Positions 55,683 to 63,344 of a DNA stretch of 64,000 nucleotides are shown piece by piece. The position numbers and the translations under genes were made by a program. The notes under the pieces were generated by a model. The model worked only from the letters and a program-made list of their open reading frames with translations, was not told the DNA's origin and did no database searches. This DNA is from Pseudomonadota bacterium (GTDB taxonomy: Bacteria; Pseudomonadota; Alphaproteobacteria; Dongiales; Dongiaceae), in assembly GCA_021792365.1 (NCBI GenBank), contig JAJYUT010000007.1:124001-188000 (forward strand). Reading direction: 5' to 3'. Position 1 is the stretch's first letter. Each line of letters starts with the position of its first letter.

Positions 55683-56758
55683 ATCTCGCCGCCGCATCGC
55701 GATCGGGCCTGTCGCTGCGTTTCGAGGGCGCGGCCAAGAATTACGGCGACGTGGCGGCGCTGAAGCCCACCGACCTCACCGTCTCGGCCAGCGAGTTCCT
55801 GACCCTGCTCGGGCCGTCGGGCTCCGGCAAGACGACGTTGCTCAACCTCGCGGCCGGCTACCTGGAGCCCAGCGCCGGGCGCATCTTCATCGGCGAGCGC
55901 GAGGTGACGCACGTTCCCGCGCGCCGCCGGAACATCGGCATGGTGTTTCAGAACTATGCACTGTTTCCGCATATGAGCGTCGGCGAAAACGTCGCCTATG
56001 GACTCAAGGTGCGGCGCGTCGAACGGGCGGAGGTCGCGCGCCGGGTCGAGGCGGCCTTGCGCCTGGTGCAGCTCGACGGCTTCGGCCACCGCGCCATCCA
56101 GCAGCTTTCCGGCGGGCAGCAGCAGCGCGTGGCGCTGGCCCGGGCGTTGGTGATCGAGCCGGACGTGCTGCTGATGGATGAGCCGCTGGGCGCGCTCGAC
56201 AAGCAATTGCGCCGCTCGGTGCAGCTCGAATTGCGCCGACTGCATGAGGAGCACCAGCGCACCACCATCTATGTCACGCACGACCAGGAAGAGGCGCTGG
56301 TGCTCTCCGACCGCATCGCGGTCATGCGCGACGGGCGCATCGAGCAGCTGGGCACGGCCAGCGATCTGTACGACCGCCCGGTCAACGCCTTCGTCGCCGG
56401 CTTCATCGGCGAATCCAACCTGCTGCCGGCGCGCGTTACCGCAATCGAAGGGGATCGCGCGCAAGCCGACGTGGACGCGTTGTGCCACAGCGTGACCGCC
56501 GCCGCGGCGCCGGGCTTGCAGGCGGGGAAGGAGGCGGCGCTGCTGATCCGTCCCGAGCATGTCCTGCTCGGCGCCGCGCCAGGGATCGCGGCGGAAATCG
56601 TCGAGCTGGTCTATCTCGGCGAATTGACCGCGCTCAATCTGCGCCTGCCCGGCGGGGCAACGCTATGGGCGCGCCAGATCACCGGCCACGACCTGCGCCG
56701 CGGGACGCAGGTGAGCATCGGCTGGAGACACGACAATGCCCGCATCGTACCAGCCTAA
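55679..56758 (+). CDS. ABC transporter ATPase, PotA type, cluster 2
   Basis: The product is 359 residues. Walker A GPSGSGKTT lies near residue 45, then Q-loop FQNYALFPHMSVGENV, signature LSGGQQQR, Walker B LLMDEPLGALD and switch His in YVTHDQEEAL, with a C-terminal TOBE-type domain. It is closely similar to the cluster 1 ATPase in all motifs. It energises the cluster 2 permeases and overlaps the second of them by four bases. Confidence 0.93.
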   Translation: MNLAAASRSGLSLRFEGAAKNYGDVAALKPTDLTVSASEFLTLLGPSGSGKTTLLNLAAGYLEPSAGRIFIGEREVTHVPARRRNIGMVFQNYALFPHMSVGENVAYGLKVRRVERAEVARRVEAALRLVQLDGFGHRAIQQLSGGQQQRVALARALVIEPDVLLMDEPLGALDKQLRRSVQLELRRLHEEHQRTTIYVTHDQEEALVLSDRIAVMRDGRIEQLGTASDLYDRPVNAFVAGFIGESNLLPARVTAIEGDRAQADVDALCHSVTAAAAPGLQAGKEAALLIRPEHVLLGAAPGIAAEIVELVYLGELTALNLRLPGGATLWARQITGHDLRRGTQVSIGWRHDNARIVPA

Positions 56759-56784
56759 TGGACAGAAAAGGGAGCGACAGAGCC

Positions 56785-57837
56785 ATGCGTAGACGAACCT
56801 TCCTCGCCACCGCCGCGGCGGCCGGCGCGATGACCGGCCTCGGCGCCTTCAGGAACGCCGCGCGCGCGGACCGGCCTTTCACCTTCACGTCCTGGGGCGG
56901 CGCTCTCTCGGACGCGGAGAAGGCGGCCTTCACCGATCCCTTCGCGGCGCTGAAGGGGATCGAGATCATCAACGCCTCGCCGACGGAGACCGCCAAGATC
57001 AAGGCGATGGTGGAATCCGGCAATGTCGAGTGGGACCTCGTGGATGTCGGCGGCCGCACCGTCTGGCAGGGCGGCGAGGATGGCTTCCTGGAGCAACTCG
57101 ACATGTCCAAGATCCCCAATGCCGCGGCACTGGAAAAGGGCTGGGTCTCGCCCTACGGCATCGCCACTTCGACGGGCGCGAGCATCATGGCCTGGTCGAG
57201 CACGGCCTTTCCCGATGGCGGCCCGCAGAGCTGGGCCGAGTTCTGGGACGTGAAGCGCTTCCCGGGACCGCGGGGCCTCTACAAATACTTCTACTACAAC
57301 TACGAGGCCGCGCTGCTCGCCGCCGGCGTGAAGCGGGATGAGGTGTTCCCTTACACCACCGAGAAGGCCGACATGGCGCTGGCCAAGGTCAAGGAACTGA
57401 AGCCGCATGTCAGCGTGTGGTGGGGCGCCGGCGCACAGCCGCCGCAACTGCTCTCCACGGGAGAGCTGGCGTTGTCCTCCGCGTGGAGCGGCCGCATGTT
57501 GGCGGCCGAGGCCGAGGGCGCGCCGGTCGGCCACACCTACAAGGACGGCATCGCCTGGGCCAATTGGTGGGTGATCCCGAAGGGCTCGCCCAAGGTCGAC
57601 CTGGCGCATGAACTGCTTAACTTCGCGCTGTCCGAGGAGCGGCAGGCCGAACTGCTGACGCTCAAGACCTACGGGCCGGTCCTCGGCGCCGCCACCGCTG
57701 GCGCGGACGAGGAGACCAAGAAGGTCCTCGTCATGACGCCGGAGAACATCGAAAACATGCTGATCCTCAACGAGGAGGAGGCGAACAAGTATTCGCGCGC
57801 CTACGAGGAACAGTGGAACCAGCTCATGCTGGGCTGA
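56785..57837 (+). CDS. Polyamine-type ABC transporter substrate-binding protein, cluster 2 (Tat-exported)
   Basis: The product is 350 residues. The start MRRRTFLATAAAAG is a twin-arginine signal, unlike the plain Sec signal of the cluster 1 protein. FTSWGGALSDAEKAAF, NVEWDLVDVGGR and a late W-N-Q-L-M follow the PotD-like fold. It should bind a polyamine or related amine in the periplasm. An ATG at 56758 overlaps the ATPase stop but would bury the Tat motif. A strong hairpin follows the gene. Confidence 0.88.
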   Translation: MRRRTFLATAAAAGAMTGLGAFRNAARADRPFTFTSWGGALSDAEKAAFTDPFAALKGIEIINASPTETAKIKAMVESGNVEWDLVDVGGRTVWQGGEDGFLEQLDMSKIPNAAALEKGWVSPYGIATSTGASIMAWSSTAFPDGGPQSWAEFWDVKRFPGPRGLYKYFYYNYEAALLAAGVKRDEVFPYTTEKADMALAKVKELKPHVSVWWGAGAQPPQLLSTGELALSSAWSGRMLAAEAEGAPVGHTYKDGIAWANWWVIPKGSPKVDLAHELLNFALSEERQAELLTLKTYGPVLGAATAGADEETKKVLVMTPENIENMLILNEEEANKYSRAYEEQWNQLMLG

Positions 57838-57849
57838 TCGCATCAAGCC

Positions 57850-57885
57850 GCGCCGCGTCCCGGAAGACGATCCGGGATGCGGCGC
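57850..57885 (+). other. Strong 15-pair hairpin between the binding-protein and oxidase genes
   Basis: GCGCCGCGTCCCGGA (57850-57864) pairs with TCCGGGATGCGGCGC (57871-57885) with one G-T wobble and a six-base loop. It ends eight bases before the oxidase ATG. Such hairpins after binding-protein genes commonly stabilise that mRNA and reduce downstream expression. No T tract is present. Confidence 0.75.
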
Positions 57886-57893
57886 TTCTCTCG

Positions 57894-59243
57894 ATGGACA
57901 AGCCGACAATGCACAGGACGACGCGGCTGCCCGAAAGCTTGTGGGCGGCCACCGCAATCGCTGCGCCGGATTATGCGCGGGCCGAAGGCGACCGGTCCTG
58001 CGAGATCGCCATCATCGGCGGCGGCTATACCGGCCTGAGCGCGGCACTGCATCTGGCGCAAGCCGGCCGGGACGTCGTCGTGATCGAGGCGGCTCAGCCC
58101 GGCTGGGGCGCCTCCGGGCGCAATGGCGGACAGATCATCGCTGGTTTGAGGACCAACCCGGAGGATCTCATCGCCACCTTCGGCGACGATCTCGGGATGC
58201 GGATGATCCGGCGCATGGGCGCCGCCGCCGACGTGACCTTCGACCTCATCGCGCGCTATGGCATCGAATGCCAGGCGCGGCGCAGCGGCTGGATCTATGC
58301 GGCGCATGGCGTGACACCGCTGCGCGACGTGGTGGAGCAGCGCCGCCGCCAATGGGCCGCGCTGGGCGTGGCGATGGAAGCCCTCGACCGCGAGCAACTG
58401 GCCGCCCGCGCCGGCAGCGATCCGGAGGCCTATGTCGGCGGGCTGCGCGATCCGCGCGGCGGCGTGCTGCAGCCGCTGAGCTATGCGCGCGGCCTGGCGC
58501 GCGCCGCCATGCAGGAGGGCGCCGTCATCCTCGCCGGGGCGCCGGCGATGTCCTTGCGCCGCGAAGGTGAGGGCTGGGCCATAGCCGTCGCCGGGCACAC
58601 GATCCGCGCTGCGCAGGTGATCCTCGCTTCGAATGCCTACACGAGCGTTTTTGCGGATCGGCTCTATCGGGGCCTGCACCGGACCGTCATTCCGGTGACC
58701 AGCTTCCAGATGGCGACACCGCCTCTGACGGGCGAGGCCGCCGCGCGCATCCTGCCGGGCGGGGAGGGCGTGACGGATTCGCGAAGGCTGCTGACATATT
58801 TCCGGCGTGACCACACCGGGCGCTTGGTCATGGGCGGGCGCTCGCCGGTCGAGGATTGGCCGAGCAAGGCGGATGCCGGCCTGTTGCAGGCGGCGGTCGC
58901 GCGCACGTTTCCCGCGCTGGGGCGCCCGTCGATCGACTACGTGTGGGCCGGCAAGGTGGCGATCACCAAGGACAAGATGCCCCACATCCACATGCCCGAA
59001 GCCGGCCTGATCTATTTCATCGGCTGCAACGGCCGCGGTGTCGCGCTATGCGCGGTCATGGGCGCGCTGTTGGCGGAGCTTGCCTTGGGCAAGGCGCCGG
59101 CTGATCTCGACTACCCGGTCAGCGCCCCGGACCAGTTCGCCTTGCACGGGCTGCGCCGGCTCGGCGTCTTCGCGCTGAGCCGGTACTACCGCCTGCTCGA
59201 TCGCATGGAGGCGCAGACGGCCACAGCGCCGCGCGGCGGGTGA
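57894..59243 (+). CDS. FAD-dependent oxidoreductase, DAO family (PuuB-like), cluster 2
   Basis: The product is 449 residues. IAIIGGGYTGLSAALHLAQ near residue 37 is the FAD motif, WGASGRNGGQIIAG follows near 73, and GCNGRGVALCAVMGALLA closes the flavin site near 384. It is of the same family as the oxidase at 13526-14911 and sits after the cluster 2 transporter, so it likely oxidises the imported amine or its glutamyl form. The ATG at 57894 is used; an ATG at 57909 is possible. Its stop codon lies inside a long hairpin. Confidence 0.87.
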   Translation: MDKPTMHRTTRLPESLWAATAIAAPDYARAEGDRSCEIAIIGGGYTGLSAALHLAQAGRDVVVIEAAQPGWGASGRNGGQIIAGLRTNPEDLIATFGDDLGMRMIRRMGAAADVTFDLIARYGIECQARRSGWIYAAHGVTPLRDVVEQRRRQWAALGVAMEALDREQLAARAGSDPEAYVGGLRDPRGGVLQPLSYARGLARAAMQEGAVILAGAPAMSLRREGEGWAIAVAGHTIRAAQVILASNAYTSVFADRLYRGLHRTVIPVTSFQMATPPLTGEAAARILPGGEGVTDSRRLLTYFRRDHTGRLVMGGRSPVEDWPSKADAGLLQAAVARTFPALGRPSIDYVWAGKVAITKDKMPHIHMPEAGLIYFIGCNGRGVALCAVMGALLAELALGKAPADLDYPVSAPDQFALHGLRRLGVFALSRYYRLLDRMEAQTATAPRGG

Positions 59244-59256
59244 TCGACCCGCCGCG
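59232..59256. terminator. Ten-pair hairpin between convergent genes
   Basis: CGCGGCGGGT (59232-59241) and ACCCGCCGCG (59247-59256) pair perfectly around GATCG. It contains the oxidase stop codon and lies nine bases from the stop of the opposing DJ-1/PfpI gene, so it could act in both directions. It has no T tract. Confidence 0.6.
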
Positions 59257-59264
59257 GCCCGCCG

Positions 59265-60008
59265 CTATTTCCGCGCGACCAATTGCTGCGCCATGGCCTT
59301 GATCAACCGCGGCAGATCATAGGGGAAGCGCGCCGTGATCAGGTTGCCGTCGATGACGCAGGGCTCGTCGGCGACGATCGCGCCGGCATTCTCGAGGTCG
59401 ATCTGGATGTTCCAGACGGCGGTGGCGCGCTTGCCCTTGAGCATCCGGGCGCTCACCATCACCCACTGGCCGTGGCAGATGGCGCAGGTCGGCTTGCCTG
59501 CTTCATGCATGCCGCGCACGAAGGCCTGCGCGTGCTTGTCCATGCGCAGAGCGTCGGGATTCCAGCAGCCCCCCGGCACAAGGACGGCGTCGTAATCAGC
59601 GACCTTCGCCTCGTCCGTGTAGCGGTCGATCTTCAGCCAGCCCGCATTCTCCATGAGCCGGATGGCGAGCACATGGGTGGCGCATTGCGGCGGGAAGCGC
59701 AGGCCAAGCGTGGGATGGAACTCGCCGATGCGCGGCGAAACGACATGGACCGTGGCGCCATGCTCGGTGAGCCAGCGCTGGGCGCCAAGGATCTCCACCT
59801 CCTCCACGCCGTTGGTGCAGCAGATGGCGATCCGCTTGCCTTTCAGCAGGCTGGGGTCGGAGGGCGGATCGAACAGGAAGCTGTTGAGCTCGCGATTGAG
59901 CTCGCCATCCGCCGTGACCAGGAGTTCCGTCGAAATGGTCGGAACCGGCGGCGAAGACATCAGCTGCTGCATCCGGTTGAAGGCGGCGGCCTGCGAAGAC
60001 GTGCTCAT
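59265..60008 (-). CDS. DJ-1/PfpI family protein
   Basis: The product is 247 residues. The DJ-1 nucleophile elbow is AICHGQW (Cys about 180), preceded by YDAVLVPGGCWNPDAL and followed by the strand pattern of class I glutamine amidotransferase-like proteins. The N-terminal 60 residues are extra compared with the shortest members. Relatives act as proteases, glyoxalases or deglycases. GGGGAG eight bases upstream supports the ATG at 60008. Confidence 0.87.
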   Translation of the reverse strand: MSTSSQAAAFNRMQQLMSSPPVPTISTELLVTADGELNRELNSFLFDPPSDPSLLKGKRIAICCTNGVEEVEILGAQRWLTEHGATVHVVSPRIGEFHPTLGLRFPPQCATHVLAIRLMENAGWLKIDRYTDEAKVADYDAVLVPGGCWNPDALRMDKHAQAFVRGMHEAGKPTCAICHGQWVMVSARMLKGKRATAVWNIQIDLENAGAIVADEPCVIDGNLITARFPYDLPRLIKAMAQQLVARK

Positions 60009-60163
60009 TCGTGTTGCTCCCCGAAGACGTTGGTTGACGCGAAGCATGTGCGTTCGGAGCTGATCGAAGCACTCGACGGCATCCTTTTCAATGGAAAGGT
60101 GAGACCGCGCGGGCCGCGGAGCATACCAATGCGTCTGGACCAGGCGGCGATCCGCGGGGCATG

Positions 60164-60580
60164 TCACCGGGCCTGGTCGATCATCTCCTGCATCTCCTGG
60201 CACTCCGGCGCGGCTTCATTGCCGCCGGCGCATTTCTGCCGGTACATCGCCTCGCCCACGGCGGGGCATTGCTGGATGGCGGCGCGCGCCAATTCGGCGG
60301 GATGGCCCTGGAAGGGGTTGCCGCCGAGACGGATCGGGCTCCTGGTCCTGATCGCCTCCTCGATGCTGCGGCGCGCGTCGGTGGTGAGGAAGGACACCAT
60401 CACCGGGGCGATGCAGGCGCAGGCCTTCTCCAGCGCGGCGGACTCCATCTGATACGAATTCTCCGAAACGCAGCGGACGTAAAAGGAATCGGTCACGGCA
60501 TCGGCAGCCGAAGCGGGCAACGCGCCTGCGATACTTGCGCCGAGCGCGGCCAGGATCGTCTTGTGCAAAGTAATCGGCAT
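60164..60580 (-). CDS. Small secreted Cys-rich protein of unknown function
   Basis: The product is 138 residues. A signal peptide (core ILAALGASIAGALP, cut near ASAAD) is followed by about 110 residues with six or so Cys in pairs (FYVRCVSE, ACACIAPV, QQCPAV, KCAGG, ECQEM). It is likely periplasmic and held by disulfides. No family was recognised. The ATG at 60580 gives a complete signal peptide. Confidence 0.75.
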   Translation of the reverse strand: MPITLHKTILAALGASIAGALPASAADAVTDSFYVRCVSENSYQMESAALEKACACIAPVMVSFLTTDARRSIEEAIRTRSPIRLGGNPFQGHPAELARAAIQQCPAVGEAMYRQKCAGGNEAAPECQEMQEMIDQAR

Positions 60581-60729
60581 GAGCGCGGGCACCATAGCAG
60601 GCGGGCCGAGCCCCGCACAGCGGTTGAGAGGGCGGTTAAAGGGCGCTTGAGGAGGCGGCGGAAGCGGTTCGAAGATGGCGACAATGTGGCGTGCGCGGCC
60701 CCATTCACGCCATCTTCCGCGGCGACACA

Positions 60730-60755
60730 GGAACCCCTCGCGCGGCGCGAGGGTT
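60730..60755 (+). promoter_or_regulatory. Candidate EcfG-type promoter of the dodecin gene, with a palindromic spacer
   Basis: GGAAC (60730-60734) and GGTT (60752-60755) are separated by 17 bases, close to the alphaproteobacterial general-stress consensus GGAAC-N16/17-CGTT. CCCTCGCGC (60735-60743) and GCGCGAGGG (60745-60753) form a perfect palindrome that fills the spacer. The site ends 57 bases before the dodecin ATG. Confidence 0.5.
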
Positions 60756-60812
60756 AAAGGCCAGGGAAATGCCTCGGGGGAGTTCCGAATACATCACGGC
60801 CGGAGAATTGCC

Positions 60813-61034
60813 ATGAGCAGCAACAACGTCTATGCGATCAGCGAAATCGTGGGCACGTCCGACAAGAGCATCGAGGACGCCATCGACCAAGCCATCGGCG
60901 TGGCGAGCCAGACCCTCCGCAACCTGGATTGGTTCCAGGTCTCGGAGCTGCGCGGCCACATCGAGAACGGCCGCGTCGCGCATTATCAAGTCGCGCTGAA
61001 GCTGGGCTTCCGCTATGAGGCGAAATCGGAGTAA
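60813..61034 (+). CDS. Dodecin (flavin-storage protein)
   Basis: The product is 73 residues. VYAISEIVGTSDKSIEDAID, the Trp of RNLDWFQV, and a late HYQVALKLGFRYE are the dodecin signature. It forms a hollow 12-mer that stores flavins in the cytoplasm. GGAGA six bases before the ATG at 60813 supports the start; the longer frame from 60675 is not needed. An EcfG-like promoter lies upstream. Confidence 0.95.
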   Translation: MSSNNVYAISEIVGTSDKSIEDAIDQAIGVASQTLRNLDWFQVSELRGHIENGRVAHYQVALKLGFRYEAKSE

Positions 61035-61077
61035 CGACTACATTGAGAATGCCCAGCCACAAACAGACTGGATTTCC

Positions 61078-62121
61078 ATGACGGCAGGCTCCGCGGGACG
61101 ATCATCCGGATCATGCTTGGCGGCCGCTGCCGTTGCGGCCGTGCTCGGCGCATCCGGCGCGTGGGCCGGGGACAACGGCCGCGTCGGCTTCATCGAGGAG
61201 AACGATTCCGTCCTGTTCGGCAGCGACGAGTACTACACCCAGGGCTTGCAGGTCTTCTATGTCGGCCCCGATGTGACACAGGGCAGCGCCTGGAGCGAGC
61301 CGTTCAACGTGCTGGCGGATCTCGGGCCATTCGACGCGACCGGCGCGCACACGGTCTCGCGGCGCTACGAGGTGCTGCTGGGCCAGAGCATGTTCACGCC
61401 CGAGGATACGGCGCGTGAGGATCCGGACCCGAGTGATCGGCCCTATGCCGGATGGCTCTATGGCGGCGTCGGCCTCCTGCAGGATACCGACCGGCGCCGC
61501 CTCGATCACCTGGAACTGCTGGTCGGCGTGATCGGCCCCGCCGCATCCGGCAAGAAGGTTCAGAACGACTATCACCAGTTCCTCGGGGTGGAGAAATCGC
61601 GTGGCTGGGACGAGCAATTGGACAACGAGCCCGGCCTGATGCTGTCCTATGAGCGCAAGTGGCGGTTCCTGCAGCCGGTCGGCGGCGGCCTCGCCGTCGA
61701 CGCCATCCCGGGCGTCGGGATCACGGTGGGCAATGTGATGGACTACCTGCATGCCGGAGGCATGCTCCGCTTCGGCAGGAATCTGGAGGCGGATTACGGC
61801 CCTTCGCGCATCCGCCCGGCCCTGTCCGGCACGAACTATTTCAATTTCGACAAGGACCGCATGGAGAGGTTCGGGTTCTACTTCTTCATCGGCGCACAGG
61901 GCCGTGCCATCGCGCGTAACTTGTTCCTGGACGGCAACACATTCGAAGACAGCCGCAGTGTGAACAGCGAAGCCCTGGTCGCCGATCTCTCCGGCGGCCT
62001 GTCGCTGTTCTGGGGGGACCAGGTGAAGCTCGACACCGCCGTCACCTATCGCACCGAGGAATTCGAGAACCAGGATGATCCGACCACGTTGTGGGGGCTG
62101 AACCTTACGGTCGGATTCTAG
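61078..62121 (+). CDS. Lipid A deacylase LpxR family outer membrane protein
   Basis: The product is 347 residues. A signal peptide (cut near GAWAGD) is followed by an LpxR/DUF2219 barrel: FIEENDSVLFGSDEYYTQGL with the conserved Asn/Asp pair, DRPYAGWLYGGVGL and a late aromatic C-terminal strand ending GF. Members remove the 3'-acyloxyacyl chain of lipid A in a Ca-dependent way. A catalytic His near the DYHQFLG block is visible. It stands alone, 44 bp after dodecin. Confidence 0.88.
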   Translation: MTAGSAGRSSGSCLAAAAVAAVLGASGAWAGDNGRVGFIEENDSVLFGSDEYYTQGLQVFYVGPDVTQGSAWSEPFNVLADLGPFDATGAHTVSRRYEVLLGQSMFTPEDTAREDPDPSDRPYAGWLYGGVGLLQDTDRRRLDHLELLVGVIGPAASGKKVQNDYHQFLGVEKSRGWDEQLDNEPGLMLSYERKWRFLQPVGGGLAVDAIPGVGITVGNVMDYLHAGGMLRFGRNLEADYGPSRIRPALSGTNYFNFDKDRMERFGFYFFIGAQGRAIARNLFLDGNTFEDSRSVNSEALVADLSGGLSLFWGDQVKLDTAVTYRTEEFENQDDPTTLWGLNLTVGF

Positions 62122-62130
62122 AGGCTGGCC

Positions 62131-62235
62131 TCAACAGAAGCTGTTGGGAGGGCGCATGCCCCCGCCTGGTGGCGGCCGCCGACGTAGCGTGAGCATACGC
62201 AGCATGCGGCGTGTCATCGTCGCTAGACGTTTCAT
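62131..62235 (-). CDS. Possible very small basic protein
   Basis: This is a 34-codon frame on the minus strand with a strong ribosome site (GGAGGGGG, four bases) before the ATG at 62235. It is highly basic with Arg clusters, Met-rich at the start. Nothing else supports it; it might be chance. It could share a transcript with 62295-62471. Confidence 0.3.
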   Translation of the reverse strand: MKRLATMTRRMLRMLTLRRRPPPGGGMRPPNSFC

Positions 62236-62256
62236 AACACCCCCTCCGACCCTGCC

Positions 62257-62279
62257 GGCCCGGGAGCGTCCTCCGGGCC
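62257..62279. repeat. GC-rich hairpin between the tiny ORFs
   Basis: GGCCCGGGAG (62257-62266) pairs with CTCCGGGCC (62271-62279) with one bulged base and a four-base loop. No T tract follows on either strand. Confidence 0.5.
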
Positions 62280-62294
62280 TCGCGAGCGGCTGAC

Positions 62295-62471
62295 CTAACG
62301 GTCGCGGCGCTGGAGCGGATCCTGCCGCGCCTGACGACGGGCTGCGTCGCTCTCCCCCAGATCAGGCTCGCTCACGCCCCGGCGTTGGTCCGGGTGGCGG
62401 GACGCGGTTTCGCGGTCTCGTCCGGCGTGTTCGACGCGCTGATACGGGGTCGGCGTTGCTTGCTCCGCCAT
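62295..62471 (-). CDS. Small hydrophilic protein of unknown function
   Basis: The product is 58 residues. AGGAG lies six bases before the ATG at 62471, which makes translation likely; an adjacent ATG at 62474 is too close to that site. It is rich in Arg, Asp, Gln and Glu with no hydrophobic segment, and probably disordered. It is on the same strand as nepR, about 80 bp downstream of it. No family was recognised. Confidence 0.5.
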   Translation of the reverse strand: MAEQATPTPYQRVEHAGRDRETASRHPDQRRGVSEPDLGESDAARRQARQDPLQRRDR

Positions 62472-62548
62472 CATGAACTCCTGCTTGTGAATGGATGCAA
62501 AGACGTAAACAAGCCGGCGCGCTGCCTTGTTCCGTCCACGCCAGGAGC

Positions 62549-62734
62549 CTATGTCAGGTTTTCTGCGGTGCGAGCGGCGCGCAGGATCCGGAGCAGGTGA
62601 GGGGGCACCGGCTCATCCAGCATCTGCAAATACAATTGCCTGATCTCGGCCTCGAAACCGGAGACGATCCGTTGCGGCCGCACCGCTGCGCGGGCCGGTC
62701 CCGCGGCGAGCCAAGCCTGTAAGTCAAACTCCAT
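62549..62734 (-). CDS. nepR: NepR-like anti-sigma factor
   Basis: The product is 61 residues from the ATG at 62734, six bases behind GGAGG. The core FEAEIRQLYLQMLDEPVPPHLL matches the NepR helix-loop-helix, in which the EP(V)P turn is the key mark, so it should hold an EcfG-type sigma factor inactive until phosphorylated PhyR displaces it. The EcfG-like gene at 63345 is about 600 bp away on the other strand. PhyR is not in the window. The assignment is by motif only. Confidence 0.72.
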   Translation of the reverse strand: MEFDLQAWLAAGPARAAVRPQRIVSGFEAEIRQLYLQMLDEPVPPHLLRILRAARTAENLT

Positions 62735-62873
62735 TAGGCACCTCCGCCTGCGCCGGCGGCTCTCGGTGCCGTGCGTCATGGAATGGGGACCAGGCGCGCT
62801 GCCCATCGCTTGCAGGCTTTTCGAATATCAAAAAGCAAATCTGGCTCCCGGCGCGCGCATCGCTCCGGGGGCA

Positions 62874-63023
62874 CTAGCCCTGGCTCCACAGGACAAGCAT
62901 CCCGAACAACCCGGCGATGGCGAGAACCAGGCCCGCGATCAGGACAGCGCGGACGTGGCCGCTCGTGTCGCCCTGGCGGCTTTCCTTGGTCGTGATCGTG
63001 ACGTGCTCGTCTTCCCGTTTCAT
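62874..63023 (-). CDS. Small single-pass membrane protein
   Basis: The product is 49 residues, too short for the usual length cut-off. AGGAGG nine bases before the ATG at 63023 is an excellent ribosome site. A charged N-terminus with S-R-Q-G-D-T-S-G-H is followed by one membrane helix (about residues 24-46) ending LVLWSQG. Similar R-Q-G-x-x-G-H plus helix proteins are widespread in alphaproteobacteria without known function. It lies between nepR and the EcfG-like sigma gene. Confidence 0.7.
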   Translation of the reverse strand: MKREDEHVTITTKESRQGDTSGHVRAVLIAGLVLAIAGLFGMLVLWSQG

Positions 63024-63088
63024 GCGGCGGACGCCTCCTGCACGGAGACGCTCGCCGGCGTCGCGGCCTCACGAATGCTGATCGGCAT
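63020..63088 (-). CDS. Possible 22-residue leader peptide
   Basis: The frame from the ATG at 63088 ends in a TGA overlapping the ATG of the membrane-protein gene (ATGA), and AGGAGAG precedes it by five bases. It could couple translation to the next gene. It is unconfirmed. Confidence 0.3.
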   Translation of the reverse strand: MPISIREAATPASVSVQEASAA

Positions 63089-63193
63089 GAGGACTCTCCT
63101 GTGGGCTGTCGGTGCCGGAATTTTCCGGGGGCGGAGTGCGCCGGGCCGTGAGCCCGAAATGGCGCAGGTCATCCAGCTGATGACACGTCCGGA

Positions 63194-63218
63194 AACAGGC
63201 CGTACCAGCATTTGTTCC
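63194..63218 (-). promoter_or_regulatory. Candidate EcfG-type promoter for the small membrane protein
   Basis: Reading the minus strand, GGAAC (63218-63214) is followed after 16 bases by TGTT (63197-63194), one base off the CGTT consensus. It lies about 105 bases before the 63088 start and 170 before the membrane-protein start. Confidence 0.35.
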
Positions 63219-63344
63219 TTCCGCCGGCCGGCGAAAAGGTGAGTTCCCAGCGGAACTATAGAGCCTTGCGTGACTTGGTTTTCGAGCGTGCGACGGCGGC
63301 GCGGAATTTCCGCCACGGTGATTGCCTTTGGGAGTATGGTCGGG

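Noticed and set aside
62157-62293. 45-codon plus-strand frame after the LpxR gene
   Set aside because: The product is Pro/Arg-rich, the ribosome site is too close and nothing else supports it.
63252-63276. GGAAC before the EcfG-like gene as an autoregulated stress promoter
   Set aside because: The sequence 16 or 17 bases on is ACTT or CTTG, not close enough to CGTT.
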